This document shows, in pieces, positions 1-10,794 of a stretch of 64,000 nucleotides of DNA; the stretch's first letter is position 1; every line of letters begins with the position of its first letter. The translations under genes and the position numbers were made by a program. The DNA lies in assembly GCA_950295325.1 (NCBI GenBank), contig OX485807.1, forward strand, positions 16,953,001-17,017,000. The letters are read 5' to 3'. This stretch comes from Polytrichum commune. Its lineage: Eukaryota > Streptophyta > Polytrichopsida > Polytrichales > Polytrichaceae. The notes beneath the pieces are model-generated. The model searched no databases. It worked only from the letters and a program-made list of their open reading frames with translations, and had not been told where the DNA came from.

Positions 1-1605
1 GCGACTTTGGCTAGACCATCATCTCCTAGAGGGAAGATAAGGGGGATGGAATGGTGCAGTGCTCTGATGGTGGCCATTGTAGAAGGAATGTAAATGCGAG
101 TCGGCCAAACGGGCAATGGACTTAAGCTGAGCAGAAAGTGGGTTGTGTATATAGTGATGTGATGAGCAGGCCATGGCAAGAGGGAATATGTGAAAGACGG
201 CGGAGACTTGGATTAGTAGTGGAATAATAAGCCGACTCATGATAGCAACATGATTAAGAACTGAAAATGCACTGCAACAATTACTTAAGTTAGTCATGAT
301 CATATGCCAATCCAATGTAGATATATTAAGAAAAAACATGAGGCTGAATGCCGAGTGCCGTAATTATAAATACACCAGAGACCACGTGAACCATTTAGTG
401 GATGTAAGGGACATTTTAATATATATAGGCAAATATATAGGGCATGTAGGATAACATTGTACTACAATAAAGCTATATCAAACTAATCCCACCCCAAGCC
501 TAGCCTTAACCCTCCCTGGCCTCACTAATTGAACCTGAAAAGAGCGTATCGTGGCCGAGACTAGGAATTCCAGACATCAAAATCAAAATCTATCACTTAC
601 TAATCCCACCCAAGCCTAGCCTAAACCCTCTCTGGCCTCACTGATTGAACCTGAAAAGAACGTATCGGGGCCGAGACTAGGAATTCCATGATAGTAGCTA
701 TGCAATAATAAATTCTAAACACTAGAATGCTACATTCTGATTAGCGACGAAGACGCTTATGGGGACCTTTGCCATTTTTGTCACCGTCATGTTTATGACA
801 ATGGTCAATCCCTAAACTATGAACTGCAGTGCATCCTTCGCAACCCAGTCCCTGATCTTTGGGACGTGGGGCACTCCTTAATAGAGATCTAGAGTAAGTG
901 CCCGGTTTAATAATCCCTACTCTAGAATAGGCATGAGTCTGTAAAGTAGACTTATCCTCTATCAGCATTGCAACATCCCCTTGCGAAGATGGAGTCCGTG
1001 CATGTGGACTCTAAACCATGACCGCCGGAGTAATTGAGCAATCATGTGGGATGATCGCCGGAGTCAACTGAGCAATCTTCATGTTGTTGACGTCTGCAGA
1101 ACCATCGATGGACAACGTGGTGTGAATTTGAGATGAACTAAGGGCACCTAAAGGAGCAAGGCTTGGGAGACTTGAGTCAGTACCCATGGGAGAAGAATAT
1201 GATGAGATGACATGAAGGAATGGGTACAAGTAATCGGGTATTATATACACGAAGGGTAGACACCAATACCCGAATATTTGACAACTTGTTAGATCAATAC
1301 ATAGTCAATATTTATTTATGGAAATGCTGGACAACTTGTTTCATGTAGGAATAGAATGTAAGACAACAATAGTCAATCCTTTAGCACCACCAAAAATCTG
1401 ACATGGCAAGATTGGAATATGTAAAAGAGGTTTTAGCGGCGCCTTTTGTAGTGTATTAATGCAGTGTGGATTAACCGAGGGATTATTTAAGAAGCCTCAG
1501 ATTAATTATCTAAAACCAATGTGAACATAATGATGGCGCAAAGATGTAAATTATGACAGACATGACAATGATATATAGGAACTGTTTGCTTCGGTATTGT
1601 TAGAG
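1..1605. other. No recognisable gene (left edge)
   Basis: AT-rich non-coding DNA. Short open frames exist on both strands but none shows a protein motif I recognise or a convincing start. The only structure I see is the direct duplication at 483-688, listed separately. Confidence 0.5.
483..688. repeat. Direct duplication, two ~90-bp copies
   Basis: The stretch beginning CTAATCCCACC at about 483 and ending GACTAGGAATTCCA near 572 recurs at 600-688 with a handful of substitutions. The copies are about 117 bp apart. Both carry a core like GTATCGGGGCCGAGAC. That core also occurs, on the opposite strand, at the palindromic hub of the satellite at 2.5-8.5 kb. Confidence 0.75.
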
Positions 1606-1935
1606 ATGAACACTAGGTCGAGAGCGAGAGCAAATCGAGAAGTTAGAAGGAATATTGAAAAACAGAGGCGTATTGAGAGAAGGCAAAGGTTCGAATCACG
1701 AGAGAGCATAGGGACACCGTACAACTTGCGGACAACAATGGGTAGACGAGGGCTTAATTCTGCTAGGGGCACAGGTAGAGGTTCCAAAGGAGAAAAAATG
1801 TTTGATGTCTCAGCGGTAGCTCCCATCGTTTTATTTCCTGTATCGGAGGAAGAGAACCAAGTTGACAAAGGGGGCAATGAGGTGTTGATTATCTGCAAGC
1901 CTAATGCCATTTTTTTTTATGTGTATTCACGGTAA
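1606..1935 (+). CDS. Possible exon, Arg-rich protein of unknown family
   Basis: An open frame starting at ATG 1606. It encodes an Arg/Glu-rich, probably disordered N-terminus (MNTRSRARANREVRRNIEKQ and on), then a Gly/Arg stretch (about residues 45-65) and an acidic segment (about 80-95). No domain is recognised. The composition is not that of a simple repeat, and the frame is clean up to about 1890, after which it becomes AT-rich and may run into an intron. It lies upstream of the satellite array and the methyltransferase-like exons on the same strand, so it could be a 5' exon of that gene. That link is inference only. It could equally be a chance frame. Confidence 0.25.
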   Translation: MNTRSRARANREVRRNIEKQRRIERRQRFESRESIGTPYNLRTTMGRRGLNSARGTGRGSKGEKMFDVSAVAPIVLFPVSEEENQVDKGGNEVLIICKPNAIFFYVYSR

Positions 1936-2237
1936 TTAGAATAGTTGACAAACATTAACTTCCATCGGCTCCTTTATATCGTATTTTATCTTTGGTGTGG
2001 GATTGTGAATTGGGTTTGGGTTGGGCATCTGGAACAGCGACTTACGCAGACACAGCTTCAACCTAGGGCAGCCTCAAGTGCCTCCACATCAGATGAGAGT
2101 GAGGAGCAGGTTTGTAAAGATTGGACTCAATTGGTGACTTTTAGGGCCATTGGTGTGGGGTTAGGTTTCTTTGCAAAGCTAACGCTGTCCCAGGCCAACT
2201 TCATAGCTAATGAGCAAAGGATATATACACTTGACAG

Positions 2238-2324
2238 AGCCTAGGAGAATTTGATCGCGGCGCTGATGTGGGTGATCTTCGAGAAGCCAGCATGGACAAT
2301 GAAGAGCAACACTTTGGGGAAGAG
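2238..2324 (+). CDS. Possible small exon before the satellite array
   Basis: Twenty-nine codons bounded by a plausible acceptor (TTGACAG at 2231-2237) and a consensus donor (GTAGGT from 2325). They read as an acidic peptide (SLGEFDRGADVGDLREASMD and on). It ends in phase 0, the phase in which the methyltransferase-like exon at 8479 begins. If real, the 234-bp array would lie in the intron between them. No family is recognised, and a length of 29 codons gives weak support. Confidence 0.15.
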
Positions 2325-3639
2325 GTAGGTTGTCCCACCCATAAATAATTGAATGTAAATTTTTGGTGTGAATTGAAATATTATGGAACCTATACTCGGA
2401 ACCTATATTCTGGAACCTATACTCGGCGAACGTGAGGGTGAGGGGGAGGGTTGAGGGTGAGGAGGTGAGGAGGTGAGGAGGAGGGTTGAGGGTTGAGCTT
2501 GAGGGTGTGGGAGAACGGCTTTAGGGATGGCGGACTATGAGGTTGACTTGGGGTTGAGGGAATCTGGTTCGGGGGGTTGAGGTTGATATGTGACTGAATT
2601 TGATGTGAGGCTAAGGGTGGGTGAGGGAAGAGGGGATTCTGGTAGGGGGTAGCTGTATCAATATTTGATATTTGTAAGAATCTGAAATTGAAATGTTGTA
2701 CTCAGAAAAGGTGTCTCGGCCCCGACACACATTTTTGGGGGTCTAATATGTTAGTGATCTTGATATGAATGTGAGGTTGACTTGGGGTTGAGGGAATCTG
2801 GTTCGGGGGGTTGAGGTTGATATTTGACTGATTATGATTTGAGTCTAAGGGTGGGTGAGGGAGGAGGGGATTCTGGTAGGGGGTAGAAGTGCCAAATTTT
2901 GAATTCTCTAAAAATCTGAAATTGAAATTGAAGCTCATAAAAGGTGTCTCGGCCCCGACACACCTTTTTGGGGGTCTAATATGTTAGTGAGTTTGATAAG
3001 ACTATGAGGTTGACTGTGGGTTGAGGGAATCTGGTACGGGGGTTTGGACTTGATATTTGACTGAATTTGATTTGAGGCTCAGGGTGGGTGAGGGAAGAGG
3101 GGATTCTTGTAGGGGTAGATGTATCAATATTTGATATTTGTACAAATCTGAAATTGAAATGTGGTACTCAGAAAAGGTGTCTCGGCCCCGACACACCTTT
3201 TTGGGGGTCTAATATGTTAGTGAATTTGATATGACTATGAGGTTTAACTGTGGGTTGAGGGAATTTGGTTCGGGGGTTTGGAGTTGATATGTGACTGAAT
3301 TTGATGTGAGGCTCAGGGTGGGTGAGGGAAGAGGGGACTCTGGTAGGGGGTAGAAGTGTCAAATTTTGATATTTCTAAAAATCTGAGATTGAAATGTGGG
3401 ACTCATAAAAGGTGTCTCGGCCCCGATACACATTTTTGGGGGTCTAATATGTTAGTGATTTTGATATGAATGTGAGGTTGACTGTGCGTTGAGGGAATCT
3501 GGTTCGGGGGTTTGGACTTGATATTTGACTGAATTTGATTTGAGGCTCAGGGTGGGTGAGGGAAGAGGGGATTCTGGTAGGGGGTAGATGTGTCAATACT
3601 TGATATTTCTAAAAATCTGAAATTGAAATGTGGTACTCA

Positions 3640-5510
3640 TAAAAGGTGTCTCGGCCCCGACACACATTTTTGGGGGTCTAATATGTTAGTGAGTTTGATA
3701 AGACTATGAGGTTGACTTGCGGTTGAGGGAATTTGGTTCGGGGGTTCGGACTTGATATGTGACTGAATTTGATTTGAGTCTCATTGTGGGTGAGGAAGGG
3801 GGGATTCTGGTAGAGGGTAGATGTGTCAATATTTGAATTTTCTAAAAATCTGAAATTGAAATTGAAGCTCATAAAAGGTGTCTCGGCCCCGACACACCTT
3901 TTTGGGGGTCTAATATGTTAGTGAGTTTGATATGACTATGAGGTTTAACTGTGGGTTGAGGGAATCTGGTTCGGGGGTTTGGACTTGATATTTGACTGAA
4001 TTTGATTTGAGGCTCAGGGTGGGTGAGGGAAGAGGGGATTCTTGTAGGGGGTAGATGTATCAATATTTGATATTTGTAAAAATCTGAAATTGAAATGTGG
4101 TACTCAGAAAAGGTGTCTCGGCCCCGACACACATTTTTGGGGGTCTAATATGTTAGTGATCTTGATATGAATGTGAGGTTGACTTGGGGTTGAGCGAATC
4201 TGGTTCGGGGGGTTGAGGTTGATATTTGACTTATTATGATTTGAGTCTAAGGGTGGGTGAGGGAGGAGGGGATTCTGGTAGGGGGTAGAAGTGCCAAATT
4301 TTGAATTCTCTAAAAATCTGAAATTGAAATTGAAGCTCATAAAAGGTGTCTCGGCCCCGACACACCTTTTTGGGGGTCTAATATGTTAGTGAGTTTGATA
4401 TGACTATGAGGTTGACTGTGGGTTGAGGGAATATGGTTCGGGGGGGTTGAGGTTGATATTTGACTGATTATGATTTGAGTCTAAGGGTGGGTGAGGGAGG
4501 AGGGGATTCTAGTAGGGGGTAGATGTGTCAATATTTGATATTTCTAAAATCTGAAATTGAAATGTGGTACTCATAAAAGGTGTCTCGGCCCCGACACACA
4601 TTTTTGGGGGTCTAATATGTTAGTGAGTTTGATAAGACTATGAGGTTGACTTGCGGTTGAGGGAATCTGGTTCGGGGGTTTGGAGTTGATATGTGACTGA
4701 ATTTGATTTGGGTCTCATTGTGGGTGAGGAAGAGGGGATTCTGGTAGAGGGTAGATGTGTCGATATTTGAATTTTCGAAAAATCTGAAATTGAAATTGAA
4801 GCTCATAAAAGGTGTCTCGGCCCCAACACACATTTTTGGGGGTCTAATATGTTAGTGAGTTTGATATGACTATGAGGTTTAACTGTGGGTTGAGGGAATC
4901 TGGTTCGGGGGTTTGGACTTGATATTTGACTGAATTTGATTTGAGGCTCAGGGTGGGTGAGGGAAGAGGGGATTCTTGTAGGGGGTAGATGTATCAATAT
5001 TTGATATTTGTAAAAATCTGAAATTGAAATGTGGTACCCAGAAAAGGTGTCTCGGCCCCGACACACATTTTTGGGGGTCTAATATGTTAGTGATCTTGAT
5101 ATGAATGTGAGGTTGACTTGGGGTTGAGCGAATCTGGTTCGGGGGGTTGAGGTTGATATTTGACTTATTATGATTTGAGTCTAAGGGTGGGTGAGGGAGG
5201 AGGGGATTCTGGTAGGGGGTAGAAGTGTCAAATTTTGAATTCTCTAAAAATCTGAAATTGAAATTGAAGCTCATAAAAGGTGTCTCGGCCCCGACACACC
5301 TTTTTGGAGGTCTAATATGTTAGTGAGTTTGATATGACTATGAGGTTGACTGTGGGTTGAGGGAATATGGTTCGGGGGGTTGAGGTTGATATTTGACTGA
5401 TTATGATTTGAGTCTAAGGGTGGGTGAGGGAGGAGGGGATTCTGGTAGGGGGTAGATGTGTCAATATTTGATATTTCTAAAAATCTGAAATTGAAATGTG
5501 GTACTCATAA
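3640..5510. repeat. Four-monomer higher-order repeat (~935 bp) inside the satellite
   Basis: Monomers four units apart are much more alike than neighbours. The unit after the hub at 3647 matches that at 4579 (both have TTGATAAGACTATGAG, TTGCGGTTGAG and TCTCATTGTGGGTGAGGA). The unit at 3878 matches 4810, and 4111 matches 5047, including a shared odd GAGCGAATCTGG. The spacing is 932-936 bp. The unit at 2710 belongs to the same type as 4111 and 5047. Confidence 0.75.
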
Positions 5511-6683
5511 AAGGTGTCTCGGCCCCGATACACCTTTTTGGGGGTTCAATATGTTAGTGAGTTTGATATGACTATGAGGTTGACTTGCGGTTGAGGGAAT
5601 CTGTTTCGGGGGTTTGGAGTTGATATGTGGCTGAATTTGATTTGAGGCTCAGGGTGGGTGAGGGAAGAGGGGATTCTGGTAGGGGGTAGATGTGTCAATA
5701 TTTGATATTTCTAAAAATCTGAAATTGAAATGTGGGACTCATAAAAGGTGTCTCGGCCCCGACACACATTTTTGGGGGTCTAATATGTTAGTGATTTTGA
5801 TATGAATGTGAGGTTGACTATGGGTTGAGGGAATCTGGTTCGGGGGTTTGAACTTGATATGTGACTGTATTTGATTTGAGTCTCATTGTGGGTGTGGGAA
5901 GAGGGGATTCTGGTAGGGGGTAGATGTGTCAATATTTGATATATCTAAAAATCTGAAATTGAAATGTTGTACTCATAAAAGGTCTCTCGGCCCCGATATA
6001 CTCTTTTTGGGGTCTAATAGGTTAGTGAGTTTGATATGACTATGAGCTTGATTGTGGGTTGAGGGAATCTAGTTCGGGGGTTAGGAGTTGATATGTGACT
6101 GAATTTGATTTGAGTCTAAGGATGGGTGAGTGTTGAGGGGATTCTAGTAGGGGGTAGAAGTGTCAAGTTTTTGTTTTTCTAAAAATCTGAAATTGAAATG
6201 TAGGACTCATAAAAGGTGTCTCGGCCTCGATATACTCTTTTTCGGGTCTAATAGGTTAGTGAGTTTGATATGACTATGAGCTTGATTGTGGGTTCAGGGA
6301 ATCTGGTTAAGAGGTTATGAGTTGATATGTGATTGAATGTGATTTGAGTCTAAGGATGGGTGAGTGTTGAGGGGATTCTGGTAGGGGGTAGAAGTGTCAA
6401 GTTTTTGTTTTTCTAAAAATTTGAAATTGAAACGCAGGACTCATAAAAGGTGTCTCGGCCCCGATATACTCTTTTTGGGGTCTAATAGGTTAGTGAGTTT
6501 GATATGACTATGAGCTTGATTGTGGGTTCAGGGAATCTGGTTAGGAGGTTATGAGTTGATATGTGACTGAATGTGATTTGAGTCTAAGGATGGGTGAGTG
6601 TTGAGGGGATTCTGGTAGGGGGTAGAAGTGTCAAGTTTTTGTTTTTCTAAAAATCTGAAATTGAAATGCAGGACTCATAAAAG

Positions 6684-8478
6684 GTGTCTCGGCCCCGATA
6701 TATTCTTTTTGGGTCTAATATGTTAGTCAGTTTGCTATGACTGTGATCTTGACTGTGGGTTCAGGGAATCTAGTTCGGGGGTTAGGAGTTGATATGTGAC
6801 TGAATGTGATTTGAGTCTAAGGATGGGTGAGTGTTGAGGGGATTCTGGTAGGGAGTAGAAGTGTCAAGTTTTGATTTTTCTAAAAATCTGAAATTGAAAT
6901 TTAGGACTCATATAAGGTGTCTTGGCCCCGACACACTTTTTTTGGGGTCTAATAGGTTAGTGAGTTTGATATGACTATGATCTTGATTGTGGGTTCAGGG
7001 AATCTCGTTAGGGGGTTATGAGTTGATATGTGACTGAATGTGATTTGAGTCTAAGGATGGGTGAGTGTTGAGGGGATTCTGGTAGGGAGTAGAAGTGTCA
7101 AGTTTTGATTTCTCTAAAAATCTGAAATTGAAATGTAGGACTCATAAAAGGTGTCTCGGCACCGACACACTCTTTTTGGGGTCTAATATGTTAGTCAGTT
7201 TGCTATGACTGTGAGCTTGATTGTGGGTTCACGGAATCTAGTTCGGGGGTTATGAGTTGATATGTGACTGAATGTGATTTGAGTCTAAGGATGGGTGAGT
7301 GTTGAGGGGATTCTGGTAGGGAGTAGAAGTGTCAAGTTTTGATTTTTCTAAAAATCTGAAATTGAAATGTAGGACTCATATAAGGTGTCTCGGCCCCGAC
7401 ACACTTTTTTTGGGGTCTAATAGGTTAGTGAGTTTGATATGACTATGATCTTGATTGTGGGTTCAGGGAATCTGGTTAGGGGGTTATGAGTTGATATGTG
7501 ACTGAATGTGATTTGAATCTAAGGATGGGTGAGTGTTGAGGGGATTCTGGTAGGGGGTAGAAGTGTCAAGTTTTTGTTTTTCTAAAAATCTGAAATTGAA
7601 ATGTAGGACTCATAAAAGGTGTCTCGGCCCCGACACATTCTTTTTGGGGTCTAATATGTTAGTCAGTTTGCTATGACTGTGAGCTTGACTGTGGGTTCAG
7701 GGAATCTAGTTCGGGGGTTATGAGTTGATATGTGACTGAATTTGATTTGAGTCTAAGGATGGGTGAGTGTTGAGGGGATTCTGGTAGGGAGTAGAAGTGT
7801 CAAGTTTTGATTTTTCTAAAAATCTGAAATTGAAATGTAGGACTCATAAAAGGTGTCTCGGCACCGACACACTCTGTTTAGGGTCTAATATGTTAGTGAT
7901 TTTGACATGAATTTGAGCTTGACTGTGGGTTGAGGGAATCTGGTTAGGGGTTAGGAGTTGATATGTGACTGAATTTGATTTGAGTCTAAGGATGGGTGAG
8001 TGTTGAAGGGATTCTGGTAGGGAGTAGAAGTGTCAAGTTTTGATTTTTCTAAAAATCTGAAATTAAAATGTAGAACTCATATAAGGTGTCTCGGCCCGGA
8101 TACACATTTTTTAGGGTCTAATATGTTACTGAGTTTGATAAGACTGTGAGCTTGACTGTGGGTTGAGGGAATCTGGTTTGGGGGTTAGGAGTTGATATTT
8201 GACTGATTATGATTTTAGTCTAAGGGTGGGTGAGGGAAGAGGGTATTCTGGTAGGGGGTAGATGTATAAAGTTTTGATTTTTCTAAGAATCTGAAATTGA
8301 AATGTAGGACTCATAAAAGGTCTCTCGGCCCCGACACACTCTGTTTAGGGTCTAATATGTTAGTGATTTTGATATGAATTTGAGCTTGACTGTGGGTTGA
8401 GGGAATCTGGTTAGGGGTTAGGAGTTGATATGTGACTGAATTTGATTTGAGTGTAAGGGTGGCTGGGGGTTGAGCTGG
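6684..8478. repeat. Two-monomer higher-order repeat (~467 bp) inside the satellite
   Basis: Monomers alternate between two types. The units after the hubs at 6684, 7154 and 7620 share GTTAGTCAGTTTGCTATGACTGTGA. The units after 6917 and 7386 share AATAGGTTAGTGAGTTTGAT and TCTTGATTGTGGG. At the right end the units at 7854 and 8320 share CTCTGTTTAGGG. The spacing is 466-470 bp. The older left half (3640-5510) has a four-unit period instead, so the array was amplified at least twice with different unit lengths. Confidence 0.7.
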
Positions 8479-9969
8479 GTGCAGCATTCAAAAGACAAAA
8501 CCCGGCACTACAAGGGTTCTTCGGAGGACCATCCCTGTTTGGACTTGATTCTTGCAGATATACCGGAAGGTCTTCCTGTTCCTGGCATATCAGACCCACC
8601 GTCGTCCATTCCCGCTTGGAATCAAGAATCAAAAGAGTGGTTACAATCACTCTTTGACTTTGCCGACGAACATCTGCACGACGACGGGGCAATTATTTTG
8701 TTTCACCCTTTTCGCATGAGTACGAAGTCCAATATTCTTGGATATTGCAAATCGTATGGTTTTGCAATTCGGAAAGAGTGGTGGGGAATGAACCGCCTTC
8801 ATCTCACATCCCCAATAAATCCAGCATCAACTGTAAGATAAAGCTTATGTCTTCTTGCTGATCACCGCATTCAGTTTCAATTTAATCCTTGAGGTAGTTC
8901 TGAGTGTAGACCCACCTAAGTATTATACTCACGCAGTTGTGTTGTTTACTTTGTAAAGTAATGTTGTTCTTTATGTCTGGTACATTGTAGACCATGAGGT
9001 TCGGTATTTCATTGGCGGTCAGGAGCATGCCGGGGTCACCTCCATCGAAGTTTTCATTTCGCCATGTCCCTGCATTGGATCCTTATGGGGTGGATGTTGC
9101 ACGGGATGATATTCTCCAGAACTTGGTCTCTCGTGAGGACCAGCTAACTAATGGATCCACACCATGGCGAGGGCCTCGTGAAAAGTCTGTGCTTCTAATG
9201 CAAATGCTAATTGAAGCATGTAGCTCCCCATGGGATATTATTCTAGACTGCACGGCATCGACCGGTATGTCTTTGTAATCTTCCATTTCAGTTGGTTAAT
9301 CGTTAATATTGTTTTGGTCTACAAAATTCATAGTTGTTTTTGTACTAAGTTTTTTCCAACTTCTTTATTTGCAGGATCTTCCATTCATGCATGCCGCAAT
9401 GTGCACCGTCACATTGCGGCATTAGAGGCTGACGTTGATATTTTTGAGGCCTTACTTGCTCCATTGATTATCTCTAGAGCAGCCTCTGAAGTCACTCTTG
9501 AAGACCGTGTCACCAGTTTAGAGGATCTTGAGGGTGAAGATATCCCCGTAGAGAGGATTGTGAAAAGATCTCGGTTTACTAAGTGAGTAAGGTCCACAAA
9601 TTTTCTTACGTGTGTTATGTTTTTTGCTGTCATTTCTTATAAAAGTTGAGTTATGAACATGGTACCATTGGCATTTGCAGATGCGATAAATTGGGCTATC
9701 CTATTCACCGGCCTTTTTTTTGTGACCCTAAATTCTATCCCAGCCGTCCAAAGTCTTGGCAACTTCCTACATATGCAAATGATATTGCTAATCAACTAGC
9801 TGGAGGTTCTTATCAGACTTTTACATCTAAATATCGTCCGGGAAGAGTTTTAGAGTTTTTGGATATAGAAGCTTTAGAATCTGATGGTCAGGCCTCCTCT
9901 GATGCAGATATTAGTGATTCTAGAATGTCTTCATCATCAGGTGATCACAGTGATTCGGATCTGATGTAA
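8479..9969 (+). CDS. Methyltransferase-fold protein (beta-class N4/N6 DNA MTase-like, altered catalytic motif), 3' four exons
   Basis: The frame joins 8479-8832, 8991-9264, 9375-9582 and 9681-9969 through three GT-AG introns (donors GTAAGA, GTATGT, GTGAGT), giving 374 codons with no stop. The order of blocks matches beta-class DNA methyltransferases (N4/N6 family). DLILADIPEG (about residue 22) sits at motif IV. WLQSLFDFADEHLHDDGAII (about 50) is the following helix and strand. PWRGPREKSVLLMQMLIEA (about 180) sits at the usual HPTQKP-LLxRLI helix. DIILDCTASTG (about 202) is motif I, and ALEADVDIFEALL follows it. Motif IV is ADIPEG and not [D/N/S]PP[Y/F/W], and motif I is degenerate, so catalysis is doubtful. 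A CDPKFYPSRP segment and an acidic Ser/Asp-rich tail close the protein. The 5' end is missing or lies across the satellite: homology to the copy at 44.5-46.1 kb begins at V8479, where the array ends. Confidence 0.75.
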
Positions 9970-10318
9970 TAGCTTCATGTGAATGTCTGTGTACTATCTA
10001 ATATACCGTTTTTTCTTCTGTTGGTTTTTCAGTTTGTGCACTCATTCCGCATGGAATTCATTGTATGTGTATCACTTTCGGAGTTTTTGGGATTGCATAT
10101 ATGAAATTGCATATTTAAGTTAACTTTTGACTTCGTTTTTTTTTATATTGTTCAAAATATTCTCTAACACCACTTGGTTACTTGTTAATGTTTGAGTGTT
10201 TGGATTTATAAAGTGTGGTGTGGTTTTTAATATTCCAATTGTCTTGTTGAATGCATCTTGTCGTTGTTCTCAAATAACACTACACTTTTGTGGTCGTCAA
10301 CTAGTAGACAATCTAAAG
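9970..10318. other. 3' flank of the methyltransferase-like gene, nothing recognised
   Basis: AT-rich sequence directly after the TAA stop. It presumably includes the 3' untranslated region and a downstream spacer. T-rich tracts are present (for example around 10136-10150), but I see no further gene. Confidence 0.4.
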
Positions 10319-10545
10319 ACAAGTAGCCAAACCAAATACACCTAACATTTTGATTTCTCAAGCATATCCTACCCACAAGAAAGAGGCCTCGGATCCGAGG
10401 CCTCTTTCCAAACCTCCTCCTCATGCTAGAACATACAAGAAATGGCCAAATGCAAAAACAAGTAGCCAACTCAAATATACATAACATTTTGATTTTCAAG
10501 CATAAGCTACCCACAACTAAGAGGCCTCGGATCCGAGGCCTCTTC
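10319..10545. repeat. Tandem ~137-bp duplication, each copy ending in a long perfect palindrome
   Basis: The segment from ACAAGTAGCCAA at 10319 recurs from about 10458, with shared AACATTTTGATTT, CAAGCATA and TACCCACAA. Each copy ends in a perfect palindrome centred on GGATCC with AGGCCT arms: 30 bp at 10379-10408 and 26 bp at 10519-10544. The palindromes are nearly identical while the sequence between them has diverged. Confidence 0.9.
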
Positions 10546-10766
10546 CCATAGGTCCACCATCTTCTCAACCACACTGAATTTTCCCACGGCCATAGGGACT
10601 CGTTGGTAATTTTAAGAAACTTTTGGTCCTAAAAATTAGGCACTCCATAAATATCGGCCTCATAATTCCAAAATTAAACTTGAAATATGTGCAAAATCCA
10701 CGGTCATAGGGGTCCTAACTTTCGTTAAATGGAGTTTCAAATTTTGATTTTCTGCTCACAAGATCT

Positions 10767-10786
10767 GCTCACCGCTCACCGCTCAC
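10767..10786. repeat. CTCACCG microsatellite next to the transposase relic
   Basis: Two and a half copies of GCTCACC just upstream of the MULE/SWIM pseudogene. A matching run lies at 49691-49706, downstream of the other MULE/SWIM copy, and a related GAGC-rich run on the opposite strand at 43343-43377. Confidence 0.6.
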
Positions 10787-10794
10787 ATCGTAAC

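Larger units (their letters stand above)
2534..8478. repeat. Satellite array, ~234-bp monomer, ~25 copies
   Basis: The landmark GGTGTCTCGG recurs near 2710, 2943, 3177, 3412, 3647, 3878, 4111 and so on to 8320, 25 times at a mean spacing of 233.75 bp. Each monomer has a near-palindromic hub (GTGTCTCGGCCCCGACAC), a T-run with GGTCTAATATGTTAGTGA, a GT/GA-rich middle and a TCTAAAAATCTGAAATTGAA block. The first copy is partial and begins about 2534. The last ends in TTGAG at 8475, immediately before coding sequence. Copies before about 5980 (HOR type A) and after it (type B, with ATACTC or CACTC after the hub) form two subfamilies. Because 234 is a multiple of three, minus-strand frames recur from unit to unit. 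These are artefacts and not genes. Confidence 0.95.

Noticed and set aside
2702-5274. Minus-strand open frames such as MSFNFNFRFLENSKF... repeated across the satellite
   Set aside because: The monomer is 234 bp, a multiple of three, so any open stretch recurs in frame. They follow the repeat and have no independent coding signal.
8479-9969. Bacterial contamination or a restriction-modification system
   Set aside because: Three GT-AG introns, loss of the catalytic motif and a second copy in plant-like sequence argue for a nuclear plant gene.
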